63,966 nucleotides of DNA, from positions 1 to 63,966 of the forward strand of contig CAIYIS010000062.1 of NCBI GenBank assembly GCA_903926385.1, read 5' to 3'. Shown here one piece after another: positions 16,342-25,399 of this stretch; positions within the stretch are counted from its first letter, which is position 1, and each line of letters begins with the position of its first letter. A program made the translations under genes and the position numbers. A model generated the notes under the pieces. That model had not been told where the DNA came from. It did not search any database and worked only from the letters and a program-made list of their open reading frames with translations. This DNA is from an uncultured Bacteroidota bacterium (GTDB taxonomy: Bacteria > Bacteroidota > Bacteroidia > 2-12-FULL-35-15).

Positions 16342-17310
16342 ATGTCAATTTTAATATATACGGAAGTTTCAAAAGGTAAAGTAAAAAAATCATCGTTAGA
16401 AGCGGTTAACTATGGAAGCAGAATAGCTGCTCAGCTTAACACTACTGCGGTGGCTGTGATAGTGGGCGATGCCGATACCAGCGATTTGGGAAAAGCAGGT
16501 GCTGCCAAAGTGCTTAAATTGAAAAATGATAAATTAGCGGTTCACGATGGTCAGTATATTACTGCTGCCATAGAACAAGCCATAACAGCCGAAAATGCTA
16601 CGGTAATTATATTCTCTCATGATTTTACGGGCAAAGAAGTGGCTCCACGATTGGCAGCAAAACTTAAAGCAGGAATAGTGGCCGGAGCTATTGATAATCC
16701 TGTTATTTCGGGAAGTTCGTTTTCGGTAAAAAAGAATGCGTTTTCGGGAAAAGCAATAGCTAATTATGCTATTCATTCGGACAAAAAAATAATTACTCTA
16801 CTTCCTAACTCGTTTGCAGTAGAACTTAACGGAGCATCTGTGGATGCCGTTGATTTTGCAGTAAATCTGGACAACATTACATCGGCTATCAAAATAAAAG
16901 AAATTAAGAAAGATTCGTCTGCGCTTAATTTAACCGATGCAGAATTGGTGGTTTCGGCTGGAAGAGGAATGAAAGGGCCAGAAAACTGGGGAATAATAGA
17001 AGAACTAGCTAAAGAAATGGGTGCAGCCACTGCCTGTTCTCGTCCGGTATCGGATATGGACTGGCGTCCGCACCACGAACATGTTGGTCAAACAGGTATT
17101 GCTATTCGTCCTAACTTATATATTGCCATCGGAATTTCGGGAGCTATTCAGCACCTTGCCGGTGTAAACGGAAGTAAAACCATAGTGGTAATTAACTCAG
17201 ATAAAGAAGCGCCTTTCTTTAAATCGGCCGACTACGGAATAGTGGGTGATGCTTTTGAAATAGTACCTAAACTTATTGCGGCAGTAAAAACATTTAAAGC
17301 TAATCAGTAA
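16342..17310 (+). CDS. etfA: Electron transfer flavoprotein alpha subunit
   Basis: EtfA carries the FAD of the heterodimeric electron transfer flavoprotein. The 322-residue protein shows the C-terminal FAD domain: SAGRGMKGPENW near residue 210, SRPVSDMDWRPHHEHVGQTG around 233-252, and GISGAIQHLAGV near 268-279. The N-terminal half follows the ETF alpha/beta nucleotide-binding fold. It follows etfB in the same operon. Confidence 0.96.
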   Translation: MSILIYTEVSKGKVKKSSLEAVNYGSRIAAQLNTTAVAVIVGDADTSDLGKAGAAKVLKLKNDKLAVHDGQYITAAIEQAITAENATVIIFSHDFTGKEVAPRLAAKLKAGIVAGAIDNPVISGSSFSVKKNAFSGKAIANYAIHSDKKIITLLPNSFAVELNGASVDAVDFAVNLDNITSAIKIKEIKKDSSALNLTDAELVVSAGRGMKGPENWGIIEELAKEMGAATACSRPVSDMDWRPHHEHVGQTGIAIRPNLYIAIGISGAIQHLAGVNGSKTIVVINSDKEAPFFKSADYGIVGDAFEIVPKLIAAVKTFKANQ

Positions 17311-17355
17311 TTATCATCATTCAGACTGCATATTTCTGATTAAAAGAAAGAGGAC

Positions 17356-17955
17356 GTGAAAAAAGTAACACTTGAAATAGTAAATTTAACTTCGAGTCAG
17401 GCTCAAACAGGAGCTTATGTTCTTGTTTTGGGCGAAACCACCGGAGCCAAACGAAGACTACCTATTGTTATTGGAGCTTTCGAAGCACAGGCAATAGCCA
17501 TTCAATTGGAAAATATGAAGCCGAGTCGTCCGCTTACGCATGATTTATTTAAGAATTTTGCAAATGCTTTTAATATTAATGTTATCGAAGTATGCATTTT
17601 TAGTTTGATGGAGGGTATTTTTTATGCTAAAATAATTTGTTCGGACGATATTAAAGAAGCTGGTATAGATGCCCGAACTTCGGATGCCATAGCTTTGGCA
17701 GTTCGTTTCGGATGTCCTATTACTACCTACGAATCTATTTTGGACAAAGCCGGCATTCTGCTGGATGAGCATGCGCTTACCGAAGAAACTTCGAAAAAGG
17801 ACGATGATGAAGAGGAAGACGAATCGGATGAGTTAAGTCTGCTTCGCAAATCGACAGAAGAATTAACAATGCTACTTGATAAAGCATTGAATGACGAAGA
17901 TTATGAAAAGGCTTCAAAAATTCGTGACGAGTTAAACAATCGCAAAAAATCGTAA
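17356..17955 (+). CDS. Bifunctional nuclease family protein (DUF151) with UVR motif
   Basis: This 199-residue protein has an N-terminal BFN/DUF151 domain (residues 1-140), with LVLGETTGAKRRLPIVIGAFEAQAIAIQLE and DARTSDAIALAVRFGCPI patterns. A short acidic linker (DDDEEEDESDE) leads to a C-terminal UVR motif (LDKALNDEDYEKASKIRDEL, about 175-195), as found in UvrB. Family members have been reported as nucleases or as stress proteins; the precise role here is not evident. The start is a GTG preceded by AGAGGA. It follows etfA after 45 bases and precedes nupC after 16 bases, so it is likely in the same operon. Confidence 0.85.
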   Translation: MKKVTLEIVNLTSSQAQTGAYVLVLGETTGAKRRLPIVIGAFEAQAIAIQLENMKPSRPLTHDLFKNFANAFNINVIEVCIFSLMEGIFYAKIICSDDIKEAGIDARTSDAIALAVRFGCPITTYESILDKAGILLDEHALTEETSKKDDDEEEDESDELSLLRKSTEELTMLLDKALNDEDYEKASKIRDELNNRKKS

Positions 17956-17971
17956 TAACACCTTAAACTTT

Positions 17972-19213
17972 ATGGAAAGATTTGTTGGCCTTATTGGCGT
18001 TGTATTAATTTTCGGAATAGCCTTTCTGTTTTCGAACAACCGTAAAGCGATTAATTACCGCCTGGTGATAAGCGGTGTGTTGCTTCAAGTGTTTATAGCT
18101 GTTCTGGTTTTAAAAGTTCCACCCGTAACTCGTTTCTTTCAGTTCTTAGGTAAAGGTATGCAGAAAATCGAGCAGTTTGCTAAAGAAGGAGCCAACTTTG
18201 TGTATGGCGGTATTGTTTCGCAAAACTTCAAAGGCGAAAATGTAAATTACTCCTCCCCCGATATTTTTGTTTTTGCATTTAATATTACAGCTACTATTAT
18301 ATTAGTATGTGTGCTGGTTGCTATTTTTTATCATGCAGGCATCATGCAACGCATCGTTTCGGTTATTGCCAAAGCAATGAATTACATTATGCGAGTGAGC
18401 GGTGCTGAGGCTTTGAGTAATGTTGCGAGTGCATTTGTTGGTCAGGTAGAAGCTCAGGTAATGATTCGTCCTTATTTGCCCACTATGACTAAAAGTGAGT
18501 TGCTGGCTTCTATGAGCGGAAGTTTGGCTTGTATTGCCGGAGGTATATTAATAGTATATACCACTATGGGAGCTAAAGCCGAATATCTGATAGCTGCAAG
18601 TTTAATGGCGGCTCCGGGTGCATTAGTTATATCTAAAATCGTTTTTCCGGAAACAGAAGAATCGCAAACAATGGGTAATGTAAAACTGGAAGTAAAAAGT
18701 CAGTACAGCAATTTGATTGATGCCATTTCTCATGGCGCTGCCGATGGATTCAAGATTTCAATGAATGTAATAGCTATGCTTATTGGTTTTATTTCGCTGA
18801 TAGCTCTTGTAAACTGGATTCTTGGTCACTTTTATATTTATGATGTAAAACTATCTCTCGATTATATTTTCGGAAAACTGTTTTACCCATTTGCATGGAG
18901 TATGGGTGTGCCTGCTCAGGATGTAAACAATGCAGCGACATTGCTCGGACAAAAAATTACCGTAAACGAATTTGTAGCGTTTAAAAATTTAACCAGTCAT
19001 GCTGTACCTATTCTAACCGAAAAAGGAACATTAATAATAAGTGTTGCCATTTGCGGATTCGCTAACTTCAGCAGTGTAGGAATGCAAATAGGAGGTATTG
19101 GCGCTTTGGTTCCCGAGCGCAGAGACGACCTTGCCAAATTAGGTATGCGTGCTTTGCTTTGCGGAACATTGGCTTCTTATCTTTCGGCTACCATTGCAGG
19201 GATATTGATGTAG
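17972..19213 (+). CDS. nupC: Concentrative nucleoside transporter (NupC/CNT)
   Basis: This is a 413-residue inner-membrane CNT transporter, which imports nucleosides with H+ or Na+. The family motifs GQVEAQVMIRPYLPTMTKSEL (about 152-172) and NFSSVGMQIGGIGALVPERRDDLAKLGMRALL near the C-terminus are unmistakable. Roughly eight to ten hydrophobic segments are visible. It lies 16 bases after the bifunctional nuclease gene and 75 bases before thyA, which fits a nucleotide-supply neighbourhood. A CGACC-ATTA-GGTCG hairpin lies in the spacer before thyA. Confidence 0.93.
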   Translation: MERFVGLIGVVLIFGIAFLFSNNRKAINYRLVISGVLLQVFIAVLVLKVPPVTRFFQFLGKGMQKIEQFAKEGANFVYGGIVSQNFKGENVNYSSPDIFVFAFNITATIILVCVLVAIFYHAGIMQRIVSVIAKAMNYIMRVSGAEALSNVASAFVGQVEAQVMIRPYLPTMTKSELLASMSGSLACIAGGILIVYTTMGAKAEYLIAASLMAAPGALVISKIVFPETEESQTMGNVKLEVKSQYSNLIDAISHGAADGFKISMNVIAMLIGFISLIALVNWILGHFYIYDVKLSLDYIFGKLFYPFAWSMGVPAQDVNNAATLLGQKITVNEFVAFKNLTSHAVPILTEKGTLIISVAICGFANFSSVGMQIGGIGALVPERRDDLAKLGMRALLCGTLASYLSATIAGILM

Positions 19214-19288
19214 GAAACAATTACCACCACCTTCAACTTGTGGAATAAATATAATCCCTCGACCATTAGGTCGCGGCAATTTTGAAAA

Positions 19289-20083
19289 ATGAAACAATAC
19301 CACGATTTAATGCGCCACGTTTTACAAAATGGCGCTACCAAAACCGACAGAACAGGAACAGGCACTGTAAGTGTGTTCGGCTACCAAATGCGTTTTGATT
19401 TGCAAGAGGGTTTCCCGATGCTTACTACCAAAAAACTTCACCTCAAATCTATACTTCACGAATTGTTATGGTTTTTAAAAGGCGATACCAATATTCAATA
19501 CCTGAAAGAAAACGGAGTGAAAATATGGGACGAATGGGCTGACGAAAACGGAAACCTTGGACCTGTGTATGGTTCTCAATGGAGAAGTTGGCAAGCTGCC
19601 GATGGCCGCACCATCGACCAGATAACTCAGGTAGTGAATCAAATTAAAACCAATCCCGACAGTCGGAGAATGATAGTGAGTGCCTGGAATGTGGGCGAAA
19701 TAGATAAAATGAAGTTACCTCCCTGCCATGCATTTTTTCAATTTTATGTGGCCAATGGTAAGTTAAGTTGTCAGTTGTATCAGCGCAGTGCCGATATCTT
19801 TTTAGGCGTGCCATTCAATATTGCTTCCTACGCCATACTAACATTAATGATTGCACAGGTTTGCAATTTGCAGCCCGGAGAGTTTATTCATACCCTTGGC
19901 GATGCGCATTTGTATTCCAATCATATTGAACAAGCCAATTTACAACTCACACGCGAGTTCAGACCTTTACCCGTTTTAAAAATCAATCCTGATATTAAAG
20001 ATGTTTTCGCATTCAAGTTCGAAGACTTTTCTTTAGAAGGATACGACCCGCATCCTCATATCAAAGCTGAAGTAGCGGTATAA
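19289..20083 (+). CDS. thyA: Thymidylate synthase
   Basis: ThyA methylates dUMP to dTMP using methylene-tetrahydrofolate. The 264 residues match the canonical length. The active-site Cys lies in [12 protein letters not shown] near residue 147, [10 protein letters not shown] supplies the phosphate-binding Arg region, and the N-terminal [18 protein letters not shown] and C-terminal FEGYDPHP-like ([16 protein letters not shown]) ends are complete. folA follows after 59 bases, completing the folate cycle for dTMP. Confidence 0.98.
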   Translation: MKQYHDLMRHVLQNGATKTDRTGTGTVSVFGYQMRFDLQEGFPMLTTKKLHLKSILHELLWFLKGDTNIQYLKENGVKIWDEWADENGNLGPVYGSQWRSWQAADGRTIDQITQVVNQIKTNPDSRRMIVSAWNVGEIDKMKLPPCHAFFQFYVANGKLSCQLYQRSADIFLGVPFNIASYAILTLMIAQVCNLQPGEFIHTLGDAHLYSNHIEQANLQLTREFRPLPVLKINPDIKDVFAFKFEDFSLEGYDPHPHIKAEVAV

Positions 20084-20142
20084 TTAATTTTAGGTTGTAA
20101 GTTATTTAATTAACATGTTAACCTGAAACCTGAAATAACAAA

Positions 20143-20640
20143 ATGATAAGTATAATAGTAGCCGCAGCACAAAACAACGTTATCGGAAAAGATAATCAGC
20201 TTATCTGGCATTTGCCGTTGGATATGAAATATTTTATGGAGAAAACCACCGGTCATTGTATAATCACTGGCCGAAAAAATTACGAATCCATACCGCTTAA
20301 ATTTCGTCCTCTTAAAAACAGAACCAATATAGTAATTACTCGTCAGAGCGATTACTCCGCTCCCGGAGCCATTGTTACAGCCTCACTCCAAAAAGCCATC
20401 GAAACCGCTCAAAGCATTTCGGATTCGGAAATATTTATTATCGGAGGAGCCGATATTTACCGTCAGTCACTGTCCTTGTGCCAGCGAATTTACCTTACCC
20501 GCATTCATCAACCCTTCGAAGGAGATGTGTTTTTCCCCGAACTTAACATGGAAGAATGGACAGAAACCTCCCGCACAAAAGGTATTAAAGATGAAAAAAA
20601 CAATTACGATTACGATTTCATCACCTATCAGCGAAAGTAA
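20143..20640 (+). CDS. folA: Dihydrofolate reductase
   Basis: FolA regenerates tetrahydrofolate consumed by ThyA. The 165-residue protein begins ISIIVAAAQNNVIGKDNQLIWHLPLDM, with the acidic active-site position in LDM, and continues CIITGRKNYESIP and FIIGGADIYRQSL, both NADPH-binding features. It pairs with thyA upstream. The spacer between them contains the phrase TTAACCTGAAACCTGAAAT, which recurs in other spacers here (4536-4563 and 49716-49740). Confidence 0.97.
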   Translation: MISIIVAAAQNNVIGKDNQLIWHLPLDMKYFMEKTTGHCIITGRKNYESIPLKFRPLKNRTNIVITRQSDYSAPGAIVTASLQKAIETAQSISDSEIFIIGGADIYRQSLSLCQRIYLTRIHQPFEGDVFFPELNMEEWTETSRTKGIKDEKNNYDYDFITYQRK

Positions 20641-20723
20641 ATAAGTAAGTAACAACCTTTGCTCAAAAGTGTTTTTCTCCCATTCTCTAATTGAAAAGGG
20701 CAGGGGAGAGGTGTTTTTTGTCT

Positions 20724-21101
20724 CAGCAGATGTCCTTCGGGAGCCAGCAGATGTCCTTCGGGAGTCAGCAGATGTTCTTCGGGAGCCAGCAGATGTCCTT
20801 CGGGAGTCAGCAGATGTCCTTCGGGAGTCAGCAGATGTCCTTCGGGAGTCAGCAGATGTCCTTCGGGAGCCAGCAGATGTCCTTCGGGAGCCAGCAGATG
20901 TCCTTCGGAAGCCATCAAATGTCCTTCGGGAGTCAGCAGATGTCCTTCGGAAGCCATCAAATGTCCTTCGGAAGCCAGCAGATGTCCTTCGGAAGTCAGC
21001 AGATATCCTTCGGGAGTCAGCAGATGTCCTTCGGGAGTCAGCAGATATCCTTCGGAAGCCAGCAGATGTCCTTCGGAAACCTCCAGATGTGTATCTTCCC
21101 G
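20724..21101. repeat. Array C: 18 tandem units of exactly 21 bp
   Basis: Units start at 20724 and every 21 bases to 21081 without any indel. The consensus is CAGCAGATGTCCTTCGG plus GAGC or AAGC or GAGT. Variation is limited to a few positions, making this the youngest-looking array; the last unit is degenerate. Each unit contains TCC-TTCG-GGA, which as RNA would form a small UUCG-type hairpin. It is GC-rich compared with its surroundings. It lies between the convergent ends of folA and the btuG-like gene, flanked on both sides by GGGGAGAGGTG elements (20699-20711 and 21180-21190). Confidence 0.95.
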
Positions 21102-21138
21102 AGTTAACAAATCATGTTAAAATAGGAACATTTAATAA

Positions 21139-21190
21139 CCCTTCCCTTCCCTCCCCCTCTCTTGCGGAGAAGGGAGAAAGGGGAGAGGTG
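21139..21190. repeat. CTCTCC...GGGGAGAGGTG palindromic element
   Basis: CCCCCTCTCTTGCGGAGAAG is followed by GGAGAAAGGGGAGAGGTG, an imperfect hairpin of the same class as in module 1. It abuts the stop codon of the btuG-like gene and could also serve as its 3' hairpin. Confidence 0.6.
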
Positions 21191-21191
21191 A

Positions 21192-22268
21192 TTAATGAAA
21201 GCAAAAGTTCCCCGGAATAATTCCTCCCGCAAAACTATCGACAACAGTACCCGAAGTTTGATAACGCAACACTTTACCATTGCTCATATAATCCACCGGG
21301 TCAGAAGCAAAAATAGAATGGCTCACCGGGTCGAATCCCAAACTATAAAACCCACGGTTGATAACAGCTGATGCGCTCAACACAGATGAGGTGATTGCAT
21401 GGGCATAAACACCTCCGTTATATATATAATAAAGTGTAGTTAAATTCTGGTCAATTATTAAATGCGATGGGGCAGCAGTTGTAGAAGCAAAAGGAAGAGA
21501 AAGGGTAATCGTATTGTTCGATGGATTGATGCGTACCAAACTTCCGGTTTTTACCAAAGCCGTATATCCCGAATTCCATTGTCCTCCGCAAAGCACCCAT
21601 AGCTGACCAGTAGCATCGGTTTTCAAACTTGCCGGATTCGCTCCCACATTAATATTAGTCACCACTGCATTGGTAGTAGCATCAATTACCGTCACCACAC
21701 TGTCGTTTACATATCCACCACTGCAAGCCACATACACATAGTTGCCTATTTTTACCATTTGTTCAGCACCATTGCCTGTGTTTATAGTTCCGGTAACAGT
21801 GTTGGTGGCAAGATTAATAATTTTCACTTCTCCCGTTGCTCCCGCTCCCCATTGAGAGAGGTAACCTTTGGTATTATCTATTCCTATAAAATAACGAGGG
21901 TTGATTAAATTAGAAATAGTTCCGGCAGTAGCAAACGAAGTAGCATCCACCACTTCAGCTTTGCTACCATTGTTTACAATAATGTAACCTTTGTTATTAA
22001 ATATTTCCATGCTTTGCACCACATTACCCAGCGGGAAACCATTTTTCGAATTAAAAATATCAGCACTTACCGAGCCTGTACTTCGGCTGTAAAAACTAAC
22101 TGTTCCTGTTCCGCTTCCATAAGGCCCTTCGTTGGTAATAAACACTCCGTTTGTATAACCCGAAGCAGGAGTAGTGGTGGCGGTTGCAATAGGGTCGTCT
22201 TTTTTACATCCCGAAATAGTAATGCCTAAAGCAATAATGCTTGCATAAATTAGTTGTGTTTTTCTCAT
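21192..22268 (-). CDS. btuG: BtuG-like surface beta-propeller lipoprotein
   Basis: The 358-residue lipoprotein has lipobox ISGC at about residues 18-21, followed by KKDDP, which matches the Lys-Asp-Asp lipoprotein export signal that sends proteins to the Bacteroidota cell surface. The mature part is a YncE/DUF5074-like beta-propeller with repeated motifs such as VVDATSFATAGTI, IINLATNTVTGTINTG and VIDATTNAVVTNINVGANP. It lies directly downstream of a BtuB-like receptor under a cobalamin riboswitch. In Bacteroides, BtuG is a surface propeller that captures B12 and docks on BtuB, so this is the likely role. The symbol is by context plus fold; sequence orthology was not tested. Confidence 0.82.
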   Translation of the reverse strand: MRKTQLIYASIIALGITISGCKKDDPIATATTTPASGYTNGVFITNEGPYGSGTGTVSFYSRSTGSVSADIFNSKNGFPLGNVVQSMEIFNNKGYIIVNNGSKAEVVDATSFATAGTISNLINPRYFIGIDNTKGYLSQWGAGATGEVKIINLATNTVTGTINTGNGAEQMVKIGNYVYVACSGGYVNDSVVTVIDATTNAVVTNINVGANPASLKTDATGQLWVLCGGQWNSGYTALVKTGSLVRINPSNNTITLSLPFASTTAAPSHLIIDQNLTTLYYIYNGGVYAHAITSSVLSASAVINRGFYSLGFDPVSHSIFASDPVDYMSNGKVLRYQTSGTVVDSFAGGIIPGNFCFH

Positions 22269-22367
22269 TTTTGTAAATATTAATTGTTGTTATATTATTT
22301 TTAAACTTTATGTATTTCCCTCAAAAGAAGGAGAAATCGAAAATAAAGATTGCTCTCTCTTTTCACG

Positions 22368-22410
22368 TCCCTCCCCCTCTCTTGCGGAGAGGGGATAAAG
22401 GGGAGAGGTC
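22368..22410. repeat. CTCTCC hairpin element between btuB and btuG
   Basis: CCCCCTCTCTTGCGGAGAGG continues GGATAAAGGGGAGAGGT, a strong hairpin immediately after the btuB-like stop codon. It may attenuate transcription into the btuG-like gene. Confidence 0.6.
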
Positions 22411-22411
22411 A

Positions 22412-24319
22412 TCAAATCCCCAGCGTTATTCCCACCTGATAACTCATCAGAGGCATGGCCCTGTAAGCTATCACCTGATATTTTTCCTTCCAAACATTAT
22501 TTAACTGAACAAACAGTCTCAGATAAGACGATTTTAAATTAAATGTTTGAGCTATGTGAAGATTGCCTACTGAATAAGGTTTCAGAAACTCCGTATTATC
22601 CGAGCTTGTAAACCGATATCCCGTGTATGCATGATTATAGCTAACCGAAGTACCTTTATAAGCAATCGTAAAACTTCCCTGAGCATTTTGAATCGGAACA
22701 TAAATCAGTTGTTTGTTCAGCGAAGCATCATTTCCTGTTGTTGTTTTCTCTACGGATGATAACACATAATTATACAATCCCGATAACGATACTTTCCATT
22801 TGTTTACCGTGCACGATACATTCAGTTTGTATTCCACTCCCCTCGACCACACCTTCATCACATTGGCCGGAGACCACAATCCCGAGCTTCCCGGCAACCA
22901 GATAATCCAGTTGTCTATATTCCGATTGAATACCGTTGCACCCAGTTCCCATCCAAAAGCTTTGTAGCGGAGTTTGTGCATTACACTTACTTCTTCGCTC
23001 CATCCGCTTTCGGGCTTCAGGTTGGGGTTTCCGCCCTGACTCCAGTACATATCGTTAAATGTTGGCAAATGATAATGCTCCGATGCGTTGACTTTTAGTG
23101 TAAAATATTTCAGTAGTTTTCCTTCAATCCCTGCCGATGGAGTAAAAGGAATAGTGGTGTTCTTCATAAATTCCTGCCGCCCGCTAATCACTGCTTTCCA
23201 GTTATTATTTTTTGTATGAATCTTGTAACTTGCAAACAAAGCAAATCTGTTTTGTGCCGGAGCCAGTATATAATCGGCCGTATCTATAGCTTCGCTGTAG
23301 GTATTGTTAATGCCAATGTTTATTACGTCATATTTAAAAATACTAAATCGGGTTTCGCCTTCGGCAATGGTAACTTTGGTTCGGCTCATCGCATCCAAAT
23401 GAATCAGCGAGTCGGAGTAACGCAAACGTTCATCAAAATAAGCCACCCTTGCCAGCAGGGTAAGTTTATCTCCTGTTCGTTGCCATTCCGAAGTGGCTCT
23501 ATACAGCTCATCTTTTTGGTTCGCTGCATTCACTTGCTGAGTCATCGATGGAGGAATATTTCTATCATTATTCTGATACCAGAACCGGGTATTTATTTTC
23601 TGATGTTTATTAATCTGAAAATAATTTTCCTCTAACACCCCGTATTCCTTCAGTTCTGCATTGTTTTGTTTCTGTTCGGGATGATTAAATTGAGCTGTGT
23701 TTGCATATTCAAAGTCGTTTTTAGCATCATGATTAAAAAGTTTAACAGACGATACCAATCGCTTACGACTAATGGTTACTTCAGTTTGCTGTCTTCTGTC
23801 CGAAAAACTGCCATACGAAGTTGTAACCGCTGCCGACACACCTTTATTAAATGGAATAGAATTGTTCAGTAAAATGGTCCCGCCAACAGCACCGCTTCCC
23901 CACAACGCCCCAGAACCACCGTACTGCAAGTGCACATCATTAGAAAAGCCCGAAGGAATAAGCGATAAGTCGATGAGTCCGTTCATAGGACTTTGCAGGT
24001 TAAACCCGTTCCACAAAATAGTGGTATGCTCAGCACCCGCTCCCCTAAATGAGCTTGTGGCCATGCTTCCCAATCCATACGATTTAATAAACACCTGACT
24101 TTCGCTGGTAAGTAAATCAGCCACCGAACTACCCGAATATTGGTTCAGCAAGGCACTGTCCAGATGTTCTGATTTATTGCCAATGGCAAAGTTCTCGGAG
24201 CGCAACACCGAAACTTCAACTTCTTTTAGGGAATGAATAGAATCTATAGTAGTTTGTGCCTTGCCGCATAAAGCCAGCAAAACCGCACCAACAAAAACTA
24301 TTTTTTTAAACAAATTCAT
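22412..24319 (-). CDS. btuB: TonB-dependent cobalamin receptor, BtuB-like
   Basis: This is a 635-residue outer-membrane receptor that imports B12 with TonB energy. It has a signal peptide over residues 1-21 (FVGAVLLALCGKA), a TonB-box-like LKEVEVSVLRSE, and a plug domain with LLTSESQVFIKSYGLGSMATSSFRG and the TILWNG motif. A 22-strand barrel follows and ends with an aromatic or hydrophobic C-terminus. Length is close to E. coli BtuB. No CarboxypepD-like SusC extension is present. The cobalamin riboswitch 120 bases upstream fixes the substrate class. The btuG-like gene follows after 143 bases. Confidence 0.9.
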   Translation of the reverse strand: MNLFKKIVFVGAVLLALCGKAQTTIDSIHSLKEVEVSVLRSENFAIGNKSEHLDSALLNQYSGSSVADLLTSESQVFIKSYGLGSMATSSFRGAGAEHTTILWNGFNLQSPMNGLIDLSLIPSGFSNDVHLQYGGSGALWGSGAVGGTILLNNSIPFNKGVSAAVTTSYGSFSDRRQQTEVTISRKRLVSSVKLFNHDAKNDFEYANTAQFNHPEQKQNNAELKEYGVLEENYFQINKHQKINTRFWYQNNDRNIPPSMTQQVNAANQKDELYRATSEWQRTGDKLTLLARVAYFDERLRYSDSLIHLDAMSRTKVTIAEGETRFSIFKYDVINIGINNTYSEAIDTADYILAPAQNRFALFASYKIHTKNNNWKAVISGRQEFMKNTTIPFTPSAGIEGKLLKYFTLKVNASEHYHLPTFNDMYWSQGGNPNLKPESGWSEEVSVMHKLRYKAFGWELGATVFNRNIDNWIIWLPGSSGLWSPANVMKVWSRGVEYKLNVSCTVNKWKVSLSGLYNYVLSSVEKTTTGNDASLNKQLIYVPIQNAQGSFTIAYKGTSVSYNHAYTGYRFTSSDNTEFLKPYSVGNLHIAQTFNLKSSYLRLFVQLNNVWKEKYQVIAYRAMPLMSYQVGITLGI

Positions 24320-24440
24320 TACAAACGATTAAAGCATTAGCTAATCATTAATAACAAACGGTAAATTTAGTAAGGATAGAAAAAAGAAAAATTGTTTATC
24401 TATTCTTAGCCTTTTCTCCGAAAGCTATAAAATGGTATTC

Positions 24441-24702
24441 GCATATTGGCAGGTCTTCTGACTTGTTCTTTATTTTAAACGCCTTCCCGTCTTATTTTAG
24501 TTTCCAGTTGAAAAACAACTCCTAAAAAGACAGTGGCAAAGAATGTTAAAATATTATCAGTAACAATTAGTGAAACAGAATAAGGCAATAAAGCCTGAAA
24601 TGTTAAACGTGTAACTGATAAAAGAACTTACAGCATCGGGAAATGTCCAGGTTTTACACCTGATTCCCTTTTAAACCTTCTATTTAAGGAAGGTACCATA
24701 TT
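24441..24702 (-). promoter_or_regulatory. Cobalamin riboswitch
   Basis: Read on the minus strand, the leader shows the conserved core elements: GGTACCTT, AAAAGGGAATCAGGTG followed by AAAACCTGGACA, CCCGATGCTGTAAG, the B12 box GCCACTG (24531-24537), and the closing GTCAGAAGACCTGCC. The order and spacing match the B12 aptamer. In this class cobalamin binding represses expression of uptake genes. It precedes the btuB-like gene by about 120 bases. Confidence 0.95.
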
Positions 24703-24825
24703 GGGATGCAAATGTAGTATTATTTCAATATCTCCAAATACTATGTTTGTAATTTGTTCATTTGTTTTTCTTCTCATGTAATCATTACTTTTCCAATCTT
24801 TGCACTTTAATAATGTAACCCAATT

Positions 24826-25344
24826 ATGATAATCATAGCCTATCACAAACCAGCTGGAATAATATGTACTACTGAAAAGGTCGAAGGAAATATTATAGAT
24901 GCCATCCGTTATCCGGATAAGTTGTATCCCATTGGCCGTTTAGATAAAGATTCAAAAGGATTGATATTACTTACCACCGAGGGGAGCATCATCAACAAAA
25001 TCATCCATCCCGACTTTGAACATGAAAAAGAATACCTGGTAACGTTAAATCTTCCGTTACGTAATCAGTTTCTGAAACAAATGGCCGATGGAGTAAATAT
25101 AGGAGATGCTATTACCATGCCATGCAAAATAAAAGCCGAACCGGGAACAAAGCGAGTATTCAGAATTATTTTAAAACAAGGCTTGAACCGTCAAATCAGA
25201 AGAATGTGCAGTACTTTGGATTATCAAGTCATCGAACTGAAAAGATTGCGAATAATGAATATTGAGTTGGGCAAACTCAAAGAAGGGGAATGGAGAGTAC
25301 TAACAGAAAGTGAAAAGCAGGAACTATTGAAGCAATTAGCATAA
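24826..25344 (+). CDS. Pseudouridine synthase, RluF/RsuA family, no S4 domain
   Basis: The 172-residue protein is the catalytic half of the RsuA/RluB/RluE/RluF family, which makes pseudouridine in rRNA. It begins at the KPAGIICTTE motif and has the catalytic Asp in IGRLDKDSKGLILLT near residue 46. It then shows EKEYLVTL and the family end GLNRQIRRMCSTLDYQVIELKRLRI. Most relatives carry an N-terminal S4 domain; here none precedes the ATG, so this is a short RluE-like form. An AATCTTTG box lies about 25 bases upstream. A strong bidirectional terminator follows the stop. Confidence 0.9.
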   Translation: MIIIAYHKPAGIICTTEKVEGNIIDAIRYPDKLYPIGRLDKDSKGLILLTTEGSIINKIIHPDFEHEKEYLVTLNLPLRNQFLKQMADGVNIGDAITMPCKIKAEPGTKRVFRIILKQGLNRQIRRMCSTLDYQVIELKRLRIMNIELGKLKEGEWRVLTESEKQELLKQLA

Positions 25345-25376
25345 AAAAAGCCTCCCGATTTTCGGGAGGCTTTTTT
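25344..25376. terminator. Bidirectional intrinsic terminator
   Basis: A 15-bp stem AAAAAAGCCTCCCGA/TCGGGAGGCTTTTTT with a TTT loop lies between two convergent genes and has A and T tracts suitable for termination in both directions. Confidence 0.93.
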
Positions 25377-25399
25377 GTAATTCTTAACTTAGTTTATTC

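Noticed and set aside
20628-21220. Three long open frames over array C reading QQMSFGS, ADVLREP or EGHLLTP repeats
   Set aside because: Same artefact; three frames open at once, and the minus-strand frame overlaps the end of folA.
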